A stretch of 64,000 nucleotides of DNA from Allomuricauda sp. (GCA_003712125.1 RHLF01000002.1:1054001-1118000), one strand, 5' to 3'; positions 54,221-63,109 are shown, counted from the stretch's first letter. Notes: generated from the letters alone by a model not told the origin. Program-made: numbers and translations.

Positions 54221-54718
54221 ATGAAGGCACATTTATACTTTATTTGCCCAACTGACCATCTTGAACCCGTTATCAATGAGTCATCGGATAACGGAAGCCA
54301 TTATTACACCTCGCTTGGAAACTCAGTTGTATTCACTAAGTACACCATAAATCAAATCGAACATTTGATTGCGAAATACAATATAGAGGAGGCAACGTTT
54401 ATCTTATCAAGCACCAATCCAATTATCCGCGATGCGTTGGAAAGGCAGGATTTTTCTGGAATAAGGGGATTGAACGGTTTCTACGACGAAATTGCAAGGC
54501 AAAAAAGGTATTCAAAGGTACTATGGCAAGAACACAACAATCAATTCATTATTCTTTCCTATTACCTAAACAAAAAAATAGAGGAATTACAACATAAACT
54601 CAAGGCTCAATTTGCCAACCAAATAAAAATAACTGGGAAAATTTACGACAAAAAGAAAAATACATTCGACGAAATATATCCAAATTTGGTATGCACTAAA
54701 TTTTTTAGTTTAAATTAA
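54221..54718 (+). CDS. hypothetical protein, unknown
   Basis: 165 aa starting MKAHLYFICPTDHLEPVINE. It reads as a soluble alpha/beta protein: an N-terminal strand with possible metal ligands (CPTDH), a TKYTINQIEHLIAKYNIEEA helix, then an ILSSTNPIIRDALE segment and a C-terminal helix-rich half (YYLNKKIEELQHKLKAQF). There is no signal peptide. I recognise no family. It lies 123 nt downstream of the LCIB-like gene with a weak hairpin between, so linkage to that operon is possible but uncertain. Confidence 0.7.
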   Translation: MKAHLYFICPTDHLEPVINESSDNGSHYYTSLGNSVVFTKYTINQIEHLIAKYNIEEATFILSSTNPIIRDALERQDFSGIRGLNGFYDEIARQKRYSKVLWQEHNNQFIILSYYLNKKIEELQHKLKAQFANQIKITGKIYDKKKNTFDEIYPNLVCTKFFSLN

Positions 54719-54778
54719 CCAGCTGAAGGGAATTTACTAGTACTCTAAATTCAGGACAAAGAGCCCCTTCAAGTAAAA

Positions 54779-56176
54779 ATGAGCCCATTTAAAACCTCCA
54801 CTTTTTTCGAACGTATCCCCCACGCCATTACGATGCTTTTCGGGATTATTGTGCTGGTCAGTATGCTTACTTATATCATACCCGCGGGTAGCTACGAAAG
54901 GGTTGTTATAGAGGGTAGGAATACGGTCATACCAAATTCGTACAGCACAATTGCGTCCACACCAATTGGGATACTGGACATGTTCAAAGCCATTCCGCTC
55001 GGGTTTAAAGCCGCAGTAGAAATCATATTCATAGTGCTTGCCGGGGGAATCATGTTTGGGTTTATGGAAAAATCCAAGGCGGTCGAAAATGCAGTAGGCA
55101 CCTTGATCAAGAATTTGGGTGTGGAGCGCAAAAATCTGATCATCGTTCTAATGACCTTCATTTATGGCTTGCTTGGTGTGGCCGTAGGCTACGAAAACAA
55201 TATCGCCATGGTGCCAATTGCGGCCGTTTTGAGCTTGGCTCTGGGCGGTGACTTGATCTTGGCCGCAGGCATTTCTGTTGGGGCCATGACCATTGGATTT
55301 GGGTTGTCACCAATTAACCCCTATACGGTGGGTACAGGGCATAAATTGGCAGAACTTTCTATGTTTTCGGGAGCTTGGTTGCGAAGTATCCTATGTTTTT
55401 CGGCCCTAAGTATAATGGCCTTCTACAATGTTCGATACTTTAAAAAAATACTGGCCAATCCGTCAAAGAGTTTGGCAAAAGGTTTGGACACAAGCAATTT
55501 AACCTTATCAAAATCCATTCAAGAGTATACAATAAGTCCGAAGAATTGGTTGGTCATTGGTATTTTTATACTGGGCCTGTTAGCCATTTTATATGGTGTT
55601 TTCAATTTAAATTGGCACATCAATGAACTTTCGGCCGTTTTTCTGATCATTGCCCTGCTTTGTGGTTTAGCTTCTAAAATGAGTGCCACTACAATGAGTG
55701 AAACGGTGCTCAAATCTGTTGCTTTGGCTGCTCCTGGTGCATTCATGGTAGGATTTGCCACAACGATAAAAGTGTTGATGGAGATGGGCAACATCGGCGA
55801 TACCATTTCCTATCAACTTTCAAATATTCTAGAGGGATTGCCTTTGTATGCGTCGGCAATATGCATGTCGATTTCGCAATCGGTTATCAATTTTTTTATT
55901 CCCTCAGGCAGTGGGCAGGCCTTGGCCACTTTACCTGTAATGTTACCCTTAGGCGAATCGTTAGGTCTGACTAGGCAAATCACCATCTTGGCCTTTCAAA
56001 TAGGTGATGGTCTTTCGAATCTTATCAATCCAACCCTCGGTGGTCTAATTGCGATGCTAAGTATGTGTCGTGTACCCATTGATCGTTGGATCCGTTTTAT
56101 TTTTCCTGTTTTAATCACCATCCTCTTATTGGCCTTTTTGGCCTTGATAGTAGCAGTGGCAACCAATTATAGTTAA
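54779..56176 (+). CDS. YfcC-family transporter (possible amino-acid antiporter)
   Basis: 465 aa with about 12 membrane helices. Family features include ITMLFGIIVLVSMLTYIIPAGSY at the start, KAAVEIIFIVLAGGIMFGFM, the loop segment SVGAMTIGFGLSPINPYTVG and SQSVINFFIPSGSGQALATLP near the end. YfcC/ArsB-like (UIT9) members include basic amino-acid antiporters and C4-dicarboxylate-type carriers. The next gene overlaps the stop by one nt boundary and encodes an M20 deacylase, suggesting import of an N-acyl amino acid or peptide followed by hydrolysis. The substrate is inferred from context only. Confidence 0.85.
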   Translation: MSPFKTSTFFERIPHAITMLFGIIVLVSMLTYIIPAGSYERVVIEGRNTVIPNSYSTIASTPIGILDMFKAIPLGFKAAVEIIFIVLAGGIMFGFMEKSKAVENAVGTLIKNLGVERKNLIIVLMTFIYGLLGVAVGYENNIAMVPIAAVLSLALGGDLILAAGISVGAMTIGFGLSPINPYTVGTGHKLAELSMFSGAWLRSILCFSALSIMAFYNVRYFKKILANPSKSLAKGLDTSNLTLSKSIQEYTISPKNWLVIGIFILGLLAILYGVFNLNWHINELSAVFLIIALLCGLASKMSATTMSETVLKSVALAAPGAFMVGFATTIKVLMEMGNIGDTISYQLSNILEGLPLYASAICMSISQSVINFFIPSGSGQALATLPVMLPLGESLGLTRQITILAFQIGDGLSNLINPTLGGLIAMLSMCRVPIDRWIRFIFPVLITILLLAFLALIVAVATNYS

Positions 56177-57349
56177 ATGAATATGAATGTTGAGGAAATT
56201 TTGGCAAAACTCGTTTCCTTTCCTGTTTTGGGAGGAGAGAGCAACCTAAGCATTTTAGGTTGGATCAAAGAATACGTAGCATCTTTTGGGGTAACCGTTA
56301 GCTTGGTACCCAATGAAGATGGAAATAAAGCCTCCTTGCATTGCCGCATCGGCCCCGCTATAGATGGAGGGGTTATTCTCTCTGGTCATATGGATGTCGT
56401 TCCTGTAGCAGGTCAAGATTGGACCACCGACCCCTTTGTCCTTACCGATAAAGGCGATGGAAAACTGTATGGTCGAGGGTCGTGCGACATGAAAGGTTTT
56501 TTGGCATGTTGTTTAGCCGCCTTGCCTGAAATGGCAAAAGCAGATTTAAAAAAGCCCATCTACTTTGCTTTTTCCTACGATGAAGAGATAGGATGTTTGG
56601 CGGGGCCTGAATTGGCACAGGCCATTAGAACACAGTATGTGGAAACACCGAAATATGCGATTATTGGTGAGCCATCGCTAATGCGGCCGACCATAGGACA
56701 AAAAGGCATTTACATTATGGAAACCTATGTGAATGGCTCTGCAGGTCATAGCAGTCGTATCAAGCAAGAGGTTAGCGCAATTCATGAGGCGGCCCGTTTG
56801 ATTTTATGGTTGGAAAAAAAGATGGATGATTTAATCGCAGCGAAAAGAATGGATGAACGCTTTCAACCGCCCCATTCTTCAATTCATATCGGTTTGGTTC
56901 ATGGGGGTATCGCTCCTAATGTTATTGCAGACAAAGCCCAGTTTCATTGGGATCTTCGCACCATACCAAAAGATGACCTCGATTCCATCGTGCAAGAATA
57001 CTTTGCCCATTGCCAAAAGCGTGAGTCTGAATTGCGACACACATTTCCCGGGTTTGAAATTAAAAATGTGGAGCACCATCCACCCGTGCCCCCCTTGGAT
57101 ACCAAGGCAGAAGATGATGTTGTTGCCCTAACAAAACGCATTTCAGGCATTTCAGAACTGGATGCCGTTTCCTATGCGGCTGAAGCTGGTCAATTCGCTA
57201 ATGAAGGGTTTCAAACGGTTATTTGTGGTCCGGGATCTATAGCACAGGCGCATCGGGCTGATGAATTCATTGCTCAAGAACAACTCCAGTTAGGGGTGGC
57301 CATGTTACATAATTTAATCGGAGAGCTCACCTCTGATAATTTCTATTAA
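56177..57349 (+). CDS. M20 metallopeptidase, acetylornithine deacetylase-like
   Basis: 390 aa. Di-zinc M20 motifs: SGHMDVVPV (His and Asp), the bridging Asp in GRGSCDMKGF, YDEEIGCLAG with the catalytic Glu pair, and IGEPSLMRP. A dimerisation domain occupies ~residues 180-290. It best fits acetylornithine deacetylase (ArgE) of the flavobacterial type, which removes acetyl from N-acetylornithine, but N-acyl amino-acid deacylases look alike. It immediately follows the YfcC gene and is cotranscribed with it. Confidence 0.85.
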   Translation: MNMNVEEILAKLVSFPVLGGESNLSILGWIKEYVASFGVTVSLVPNEDGNKASLHCRIGPAIDGGVILSGHMDVVPVAGQDWTTDPFVLTDKGDGKLYGRGSCDMKGFLACCLAALPEMAKADLKKPIYFAFSYDEEIGCLAGPELAQAIRTQYVETPKYAIIGEPSLMRPTIGQKGIYIMETYVNGSAGHSSRIKQEVSAIHEAARLILWLEKKMDDLIAAKRMDERFQPPHSSIHIGLVHGGIAPNVIADKAQFHWDLRTIPKDDLDSIVQEYFAHCQKRESELRHTFPGFEIKNVEHHPPVPPLDTKAEDDVVALTKRISGISELDAVSYAAEAGQFANEGFQTVICGPGSIAQAHRADEFIAQEQLQLGVAMLHNLIGELTSDNFY

Positions 57350-57408
57350 GTTGCCATGCCACTATTTATCGTATATTTATTTCTGACGAATAACTAAAGC
57401 CAAAAACC

Positions 57409-58686
57409 ATGTCAAAATCAATGCGCTATTTTTCATTTATCCTGGTACTCACCCTTGCAATCAGCTCATGTAAGGAAAAAACTGCCAGCGAAGAAACGGA
57501 AACTGAAGAACAACTTGTTGAACGGGCGCTTGCCATTCACGATAGGGTACTTACCGTTGATACCCATGCCGATACGCCGCTTCGTATGATTGAGCCCGGT
57601 TTCGATATGGCTGAAAGACATGATCCCAGGGAAACAGGCTCCAAGGTAGATTATCCTCGAATGAAGGAAGGCGGCTTGGACGCCATCTTTTTCGCCGCCT
57701 TTGTAGCCCAAGATATACGAGATGATGATGGCAATACCCGTGCCAAGGCATTGTGCCTGCAAATGATAGATTCGGTAATCGCATCAACCGAAAAAAACTC
57801 TGATGTGGTAGGTCTGGCCCTTAATCCGGATGATGCTTACGCCTTGGAAAAAGAAGGGAAACGCGCCATCTACATTGGCATTGAAAATGGGTACCCAATT
57901 GGCAATGACGTTTCAAACGTTGAAGAATACTATAACAAGGGAGTACGTTACATTACCTTGGTTCATTCATCAAATAATGATTTGGCTGATTCAGCTACAG
58001 ACCAAAATGGGACCGAACATGGCGGCATAAGCGAGTTTGGCGCATCGGTTGTGAGTGAAATGAACCGATTGGGAATCATGGTCGATGTATCACATGGAAA
58101 CGACAGTGTATTCTACGATGCCATTAAACTTTCTAAGGCACCCATCATTGCAAGCCATTCAAACGCACGTTCGGTGACCGAGCATCAGCGTAACATGACC
58201 GACGAAATGTTGAAGCTAATGGCAGAAAACGGTGGCGTGGTACAGTTAACCATGTTGGCCGATTACCTAAGAACGGCACCACCCAATGCCGCCCGTGATT
58301 CAGCCATGACAGCCATGCGAGCAAGCATCACCAAACCGATTTCAGAAATGACGGATGAAGAACGTGCTGCCCTACGCAAATCCTTTAACGAATTAAATGA
58401 AAAATACCCTTCTCCCCCTGCTACAGTAACCCATGTAGCGGATCATATTGACCACATTGTCAAGGTGGCAGGTATCGACCATGTCGGAATTGGTTGCGAC
58501 TTTGATGGTGGAGGTGGTATTGAAGGAGTGTTTGATGCCAGTGAGGTAATGAACATTACCATCGAACTGGTGCGACGCGGTTATACCGAAGAAGAAATTG
58601 AAAAAATTTGGGGCGGAAACTTAATTCGTGTATTTAAAGAAGTTCAGGCCGTTGCCGAAGAATTGAAAACGGAAGTAGGTTCGTAA
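57409..58686 (+). CDS. M19 membrane dipeptidase lipoprotein
   Basis: 425 aa. Lipoprotein signal ending AISSCKEK. Renal-dipeptidase fold with zinc motifs VDTHADTPLRM (His-x-Asp), the bridging Glu in YIGIENGYPIG, SHSNARSVTEHQRNM (His sites) and GIGCDFDGGGG (Asp). These enzymes cleave dipeptides, including D-amino-acid-containing ones, outside the cytoplasm. It sits after a transporter and M20 deacylase and follows the same strand, fitting a peptide-use cluster together with the gamma-glutamyltransferase upstream. Confidence 0.9.
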   Translation: MSKSMRYFSFILVLTLAISSCKEKTASEETETEEQLVERALAIHDRVLTVDTHADTPLRMIEPGFDMAERHDPRETGSKVDYPRMKEGGLDAIFFAAFVAQDIRDDDGNTRAKALCLQMIDSVIASTEKNSDVVGLALNPDDAYALEKEGKRAIYIGIENGYPIGNDVSNVEEYYNKGVRYITLVHSSNNDLADSATDQNGTEHGGISEFGASVVSEMNRLGIMVDVSHGNDSVFYDAIKLSKAPIIASHSNARSVTEHQRNMTDEMLKLMAENGGVVQLTMLADYLRTAPPNAARDSAMTAMRASITKPISEMTDEERAALRKSFNELNEKYPSPPATVTHVADHIDHIVKVAGIDHVGIGCDFDGGGGIEGVFDASEVMNITIELVRRGYTEEEIEKIWGGNLIRVFKEVQAVAEELKTEVGS

Positions 58687-58707
58687 ACCCAAACAAACGC
58701 GACTATT

Positions 58708-59214
58708 TTGAGAGTATTGCTCACAGCATTCTTGTTGGCTATCTCAACAATTTCTGTTGCGCATCCATTGCGTCTATCCTTATGTGAAGTGGAGTATGTG
58801 CCCAAAAAACAACTGCTTACCGTTAATCTCAAGTTGTTTTTGACCGATGTAAATGAAGCCATAACCTTTGACCCTTATAGCAAAGAATTGGCTTTTTGTG
58901 AACCGAATGAAGCGGACAATGCAAACACACTACTCATGAAGTATGTGAACCAGTTCTTTTATGTCAAGGCGAACAATAAAAAAATTTCGCTTAAAATAAA
59001 GAGCAAGAAGTTAAGCGGTGAGGGCGAAAATACCGCCCTTTGGATCTACTTCGAACTGGAACAGCACGACCCATTAAAGTCATTGGAGATTAAAAATGCT
59101 GTGTTTACCGACCTCTTCTTTGACCAAAACAATATCGTATATGTGCATGCCAAGGGAGAATCGAAAAGCCTAATGTTCACCAAAAAGACACCCGTTCACC
59201 AACTAAGGTTTTGA
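58708..59214 (+). CDS. exported protein, DUF6702-like
   Basis: 168 aa from a TTG start at 58708 (RVLLTAFLLAISTISVAHPL), which gives a signal peptide ending near AHPLRLSL. The mature protein is beta-rich with long charged strands (KKQLLTVNLKLFLTDVNEAI, YFELEQHDPLKSLEIKNAVF). From memory this is the DUF6702 family, which often precedes HupE/UreJ-like genes in flavobacteria. No function is known. It is 1 nt upstream of the HupE-like gene and is certainly cotranscribed with it. Confidence 0.72.
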   Translation: MRVLLTAFLLAISTISVAHPLRLSLCEVEYVPKKQLLTVNLKLFLTDVNEAITFDPYSKELAFCEPNEADNANTLLMKYVNQFFYVKANNKKISLKIKSKKLSGEGENTALWIYFELEQHDPLKSLEIKNAVFTDLFFDQNNIVYVHAKGESKSLMFTKKTPVHQLRF

Positions 59215-59215
59215 T

Positions 59216-59800
59216 ATGCATCCTTTTGAATTTTACTTGAAATTGGGTTTTGAACATATAGCGGATATGGCTGCTTATGATCATATTCTCTTTTTGGTTG
59301 CCCTATGCGCTGTGTATCGGATAGAAGAATGGAAAAAGATTTTGATTCTGGTCACCGCCTTCACCATTGGTCATAGTATTACGCTGGTCTTGGTTTCCCT
59401 AGAGCTATTTTCCATCCCCTCAAATATCATCAAGTTTTTGATACCGCTCACCATATTTGCAACAGCGGTTCACAATGTCATTGGGTCAGATCAGGCAGTG
59501 AAATCAGTAAAAATGAAAAGGAACTATGCATTGGCATTGTTTTTTGGAATGATCCACGGAATGGACTTTTCAAACTACTTCAAGGCGCTTATTATGGACC
59601 CCGCCGATATTGTTGTCCCGTTATTGGGCTTTAATGTGGGTATTGAACTAGGGCAATTATTGATCGTATTCTTTATTGTGGGAATTGCTTTCTTGTTTTT
59701 GAACCTTCTCAAGGTGAAACACCGCGAATGGAATGTGTTTATTTCAGGTGCCGCGGCAGGGATGTCCCTGATATCGATGCTCGATAATGCAATTTGGTAA
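59216..59800 (+). CDS. HupE/UreJ-like membrane protein
   Basis: 194 aa with about six membrane helices. The family's metal-handling His motif reads GFEHIADMAAYDHILFLV, and later segments FTIGHSITLVLVS and GMIHGMDFSNYF carry more conserved His. HupE/UreJ proteins are putative nickel or cobalt permeases in hydrogenase and urease clusters, but most free-standing members have no proven metal. Convergent with the Fur/Zur gene (13 nt between stops). Confidence 0.85.
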   Translation: MHPFEFYLKLGFEHIADMAAYDHILFLVALCAVYRIEEWKKILILVTAFTIGHSITLVLVSLELFSIPSNIIKFLIPLTIFATAVHNVIGSDQAVKSVKMKRNYALALFFGMIHGMDFSNYFKALIMDPADIVVPLLGFNVGIELGQLLIVFFIVGIAFLFLNLLKVKHREWNVFISGAAAGMSLISMLDNAIW

Positions 59801-59813
59801 ATAGCATTAACAG

Positions 59814-60203
59814 CTAACATGCAGCGCAGGTACCTTTAATAATAGTCTGCACGTTTTTAGTCTTAAAACCTTCTGGAACATTAATTTTTGATGAATTTGC
59901 ATTCTCGATGCAATAGACCGTTTCACAGGATTCACAAACAAAGTGAGCGTGGGCATTTCCATGATCGTGAAGCGCTCCAAACGCATATTTGGCCATTCCA
60001 CTTTGATCATTGATGCGATGAATGAGACCTGCTTCCTCAAAAGCGCCGAGGTTTCTATATAGGGTTGATTTGTCAACCTGCTCACCCAAGGCATTTTTTA
60101 TATCTAAATAGGACTGTGCGTGTTTAGAATTAAACAAATACCCCAATAATGCCATTCGCAATTTTGTGCGCTTTAATCCTTGTTTCTGAAGCAAATCTTC
60201 CAT
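59814..60203 (-). CDS. zur: Fur-family regulator, predicted zinc sensor Zur
   Basis: 129 aa. Winged-helix N-terminus (RTKLRMALLGYLFNSKHAQS, DKSTLYRNLGAFEEAGLIH) and metal domain with HDHGNAHAHF, CESC (Cys90/93) and TCAAC (Cys126/129), the four-Cys structural zinc site of the Fur superfamily. No extra ligands separate Fur from Zur by eye. I call it Zur because it is the last gene of an operon encoding a His-rich ABC system. It probably binds the palindrome at 63110 that heads that operon, giving autoregulation, and the matching box at 51425. Confidence 0.8.
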   Translation of the reverse strand: MEDLLQKQGLKRTKLRMALLGYLFNSKHAQSYLDIKNALGEQVDKSTLYRNLGAFEEAGLIHRINDQSGMAKYAFGALHDHGNAHAHFVCESCETVYCIENANSSKINVPEGFKTKNVQTIIKGTCAAC

Positions 60204-60226
60204 ACTAGAATCCTGATCAAATCTTA

Positions 60227-60661
60227 TTAAAAGCCAAAGGCCTCAGCCTCATCAAGCAAATAATAACAACGTGTAGGGTCGTTCATATTTAAACGTAATA
60301 TTCCGGTAACCGATATCAAATCATCCATTGCAAAGGAAGGGGGTTGGGCAAACGAAATTTCAGAAACCGTTTCCATACCACCGTTACCGCAAAAAAAGCA
60401 ACTTGCCATGGGGTTTTTGGAAAGCAAATAAACGGATTGACCTCCTCCCATAACCAAAAGAAATCCAACCAAGGATACCTTTTTACCTTCCAAGCTGGTC
60501 AATTTGTCAGAAAAGGTTGCTTCTTGAAAACTGGGATACGCCGTTTTTTCGATGCGTTCTTTCCACGAGATACCGCCCTCTAAATCAGACCAATACAAAG
60601 TGGTCTGCGCCACAATAGTAGGGGAACAAACCAATAATATAATGAGTAGCGCACTTCTCAT
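60227..60661 (-). CDS. DUF3299 exported protein (copy 2)
   Basis: 144 aa. Signal peptide MRSALLIILLVCSPTIVAQ. The mature part holds the DUF3299 core: LYWSDLEGGISWKER, LEGKKVSLVGFLL and the Cys motif NPMASCFFCGNGGM, followed by an OB-fold-like end (ISVTGILRLNMNDPTRCYYL). The CFFC pair next to a zinc-linked transporter suggests metal or redox chemistry, unproven. It is a paralogue of the next upstream gene and lies 23 nt upstream of zur. Confidence 0.82.
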   Translation of the reverse strand: MRSALLIILLVCSPTIVAQTTLYWSDLEGGISWKERIEKTAYPSFQEATFSDKLTSLEGKKVSLVGFLLVMGGGQSVYLLSKNPMASCFFCGNGGMETVSEISFAQPPSFAMDDLISVTGILRLNMNDPTRCYYLLDEAEAFGF

Positions 60662-60662
60662 C

Positions 60663-61100
60663 TTAGTTTACCAATTTACCGGTAACCTCACTCATGATGT
60701 AGTTGCAATGATCGACGTCATCCCTATTCAATTTCAGAACACCAGTAACCTGAACAACTTGATCGGTTTTAAAAGGAGGTTTTTCCTTAAAAGTTACTTC
60801 GATTATACTCTCTGGACCTGCCCCACCGCAAAAAAAGCACGAAGCCATTGGATTGGCCGAAATCAAAAAAACCTCTCCCGTACCTGAGATATCTAAAAAA
60901 TAACCCGTTACCTCAATCTTTTTTCCATTAAATGATTTGATCTTCTCGCCAAATTTGGGCATTAAAAAGTGGACATCGTACTTTTCATTGTATTCAGGTT
61001 GAAAATCGACATCAGCCAAATCACTCCAAGTCAGTTTTGTTTGCGCGAAAATACTTGGCGCCGCTAGAAGGGCAAGCACAATCAACCAATTCTTAATCAT
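60663..61100 (-). CDS. DUF3299 exported protein (copy 1)
   Basis: 145 aa. Signal peptide MIKNWLIVLALLAAPSIFAQ, then KLTWSDLADVDFQPEYNE, FNGKKIEVTGYFLDISG, NPMASCFFCGGAGPESI and VVQVTGVLKLNRDDVDHCNY. It is clearly homologous to copy 2 through the whole length, so the pair arose by tandem duplication. It starts 8 nt inside the permease gene, meaning translational coupling to the ABC transporter. DUF3299 proteins occur with FtsX-like ABC systems in other bacteria; a zinc-carrier role is inference. Confidence 0.83.
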   Translation of the reverse strand: MIKNWLIVLALLAAPSIFAQTKLTWSDLADVDFQPEYNEKYDVHFLMPKFGEKIKSFNGKKIEVTGYFLDISGTGEVFLISANPMASCFFCGGAGPESIIEVTFKEKPPFKTDQVVQVTGVLKLNRDDVDHCNYIMSEVTGKLVN

Positions 61101-62457
61101 CAGACAATATTTTTGAAATGTTCATTTTAAAAATCGATGTGGAAGCTAAAGTTACGGCAACAATTGCAATAAACAAGGTAGCCCCAAGCAAGGCGAACTC
61201 AATAACGGTTGGCCCGCCTATCGATAGCACGTAACCGTATCCTGATTCGATATATGTTGAAGTCAATAATAATGCCAAACGACCCAAGAACCATCCCAAT
61301 ACAAATCCAAATAAGGCCAAAAACAAGCCTTCGAACAACACCAGGTACAACAACTTGCGTGTACCCAAACCATAGGTGCGCAACAAGGCCAATTCTTGCC
61401 GTCGTTCACGAATGGTTTTTAACAGACTTATGAAAATACTGAATCCGGAAACCAGTAAAATGGCTAAGGCAATGCCATTTATGGTCTTGACACCTGAACC
61501 CAATAAGCCCATTAAACGCTGTACTTCGAACCCAGGAAGAGCAGCTTGCATAGTGGTGTTTTCGTTGATAAATCGAGGCAGTTGCACCAAACCCAAGGGA
61601 CTTTTGAACTTGACCAAGAGCGAGGTGATTTCAAGCTCGTCGCCATCATCTTCATGAGCGTGGTCATGTTCTTGATCTTCATGCTCCTGATGGTCATCTC
61701 CTTCGTCCACATGGGATTCATGATCATGCTCTTCTTCTCCATGTTCATGATGGTTATGTTCTTTATCACCGTGGTCATCATGGTCATGCTCCACAACCTC
61801 ATCTTCATCGTGATCTTCTTGGTCGTGTTCCCCATCTGTATGGGCATGGGCGTCCCAAATACTTTCCAAATTGGAAACCAACAACTGATCTACTACAGTT
61901 CCAGAGGGTTCCAATAGCCCAACAAGGGTGTACGGATGGTCTTCATGGGCTTCTCCTCCACTGGCAGCCAAACCGTGCGAACCTACTATCTTATCTCCAA
62001 TTTGAAGTCCTAGTTTTTTAGCTACACTACTTCCAGCGACAACTTCAAAAGACCGTTCAAAAAACCGTCCCCTATCCAATACGACATTATAACTCTCAAA
62101 ATAGGCCAACTCTGTTCCCAGTATGCGGTACCCCTTATAACTATCACCATAGGAAACTGGTATGGCCGTCCCCACAAAAGGGTGGTTTTTGATTTGCTCT
62201 GCTTCCTTTAAATTGATATTTCCTGTGGGGGCATCAATATGCAAAACTGAGGACAAAACCAGTTGTAACGGACTCCCTTTTGCACCCACAACCATGTCAA
62301 CGGGCGCAATGTTCTTGTTTAGCTGTCCATTCAATTGATTGCTCAATTGAAGCACATAGGTGACCAAAGAAACGCTCAAAACCAACAGCAAAAGGCTCAA
62401 AACCAAGTTTAATGGTTTTGAAATCATATTGCGGTATGCCAAATAACCTAACTTCAT
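61093..62457 (-). CDS. FtsX-like ABC permease with His/Asp-rich periplasmic loop
   Basis: 454 aa. One N-terminal helix (LVLSLLLLVLSVSLVTYVLQ), a large periplasmic MacB-like domain, and three C-terminal helices from ~residue 325 (SGFSIFISLLKTIRERRQEL). Inserted at ~203-275 is a low-complexity segment with 19 His among Asp/Glu (EHDHDDHGDKEHNHHEHGEE), a typical metal buffer or zinc sponge. Partner ATPase overlaps by 4 nt. FtsX/MacB folds move substrates outward or work as mechanotransducers, but Zur-regulated zinc uptake systems using this fold (ZrgABCDE of Vibrio) are described. Direction here is not known. Confidence 0.88.
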   Translation of the reverse strand: MKLGYLAYRNMISKPLNLVLSLLLLVLSVSLVTYVLQLSNQLNGQLNKNIAPVDMVVGAKGSPLQLVLSSVLHIDAPTGNINLKEAEQIKNHPFVGTAIPVSYGDSYKGYRILGTELAYFESYNVVLDRGRFFERSFEVVAGSSVAKKLGLQIGDKIVGSHGLAASGGEAHEDHPYTLVGLLEPSGTVVDQLLVSNLESIWDAHAHTDGEHDQEDHDEDEVVEHDHDDHGDKEHNHHEHGEEEHDHESHVDEGDDHQEHEDQEHDHAHEDDGDELEITSLLVKFKSPLGLVQLPRFINENTTMQAALPGFEVQRLMGLLGSGVKTINGIALAILLVSGFSIFISLLKTIRERRQELALLRTYGLGTRKLLYLVLFEGLFLALFGFVLGWFLGRLALLLTSTYIESGYGYVLSIGGPTVIEFALLGATLFIAIVAVTLASTSIFKMNISKILSDD

Positions 62458-63080
62458 AGCACAATTTGATTTTTAAAATGTTGACTCACCCTTTGGTCAT
62501 GGGTGATTATGACCAGACTACTTTCACAAATATCAGCTTCGTCCTTTAAAAGCTGTATTACTTTACCGCAATTCTTATCATCCAAATTGGACGTGGGTTC
62601 ATCTGCAAAAACAACTTTGGGTTTATGAATTAACCCTAGGGCAATAGACAATCGCTGTTGTTGGCCTTGACTTAATTGCGTTACTTTCTTTTTTAAATGT
62701 TCTGTAAGACCCAATCGTGCTGCCAGTTGCTGTCTTCGTTCTTTGTCTTGCAAACTTTTCGGAAAACTTTGGCGCAACTGAAGGTTTTCCCCCGCATTCA
62801 AAGACTTTACAAAATAGTACTGTTGGAAGATTAGGCCGATATGGGTTCCTCGAAATTGGTCCATACGTTGCCGGTTCAGCGAAGTAATTTCAACATCATT
62901 GATGCATATAGTCCCTTTTGACGCAGGAAGGATTCCTGATAATAAGTGAAGTAGGGTTGTTTTCCCCACCCCAGAAGGCCCTAATATGAGTAGGTGCTCC
63001 CCTGGGACCAAATCGATATCGGGAAAATGAAACGCCTTTTCACCCGGATAAGCAAAATTGAGTCCAGCTGTTTTGACCAT
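62454..63080 (-). CDS. ABC transporter ATP-binding protein (LolD/MacB type)
   Basis: 208 aa from ATG at 63080 (MVKTAGLNFAYPGEKAFHFP); the ORF-track start lies inside the operator palindrome. Walker A GPSGVGKTT, Q-loop IFQQYYFVKSL, signature LSQGQQQRLSIA and Walker B VVFADEPTSNLD. It belongs with the FtsX-like permease that follows, whose ATG overlaps this stop by 4 nt. First gene of the five-gene leftward operon (ATPase, permease, DUF3299, DUF3299, zur). Confidence 0.9.
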   Translation of the reverse strand: MVKTAGLNFAYPGEKAFHFPDIDLVPGEHLLILGPSGVGKTTLLHLLSGILPASKGTICINDVEITSLNRQRMDQFRGTHIGLIFQQYYFVKSLNAGENLQLRQSFPKSLQDKERRQQLAARLGLTEHLKKKVTQLSQGQQQRLSIALGLIHKPKVVFADEPTSNLDDKNCGKVIQLLKDEADICESSLVIITHDQRVSQHFKNQIVL

Positions 63081-63094
63081 TAAAATTATTTTCA

Positions 63095-63102
63095 CAAAAA
63101 TA
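63095..63102 (-). promoter_or_regulatory. -7 element of the leftward zinc operon
   Basis: TATTTTTG on the minus strand, an exact TAnnTTTG match between the palindrome and the ATG at 63080. The TTG inside the palindrome is only 15 bp upstream on this side, so the -33 choice is uncertain. Confidence 0.5.
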
Positions 63103-63109
63103 ATAGAAA

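Noticed and set aside
59890-59915. TTGCAT-TCTCG-ATGCAA inverted repeat resembling the zinc operator
   Set aside because: It lies inside the zur coding sequence, has a 5-nt centre and only 6-bp arms, so it is probably chance.
61546-61917. Plus-strand ORF of 123 aa rich in Met/Phe/Val
   Set aside because: It is the reverse-frame shadow of the His/Asp-rich loop codons (CAT/GAT/GAA) of the ABC permease, not an independent gene.
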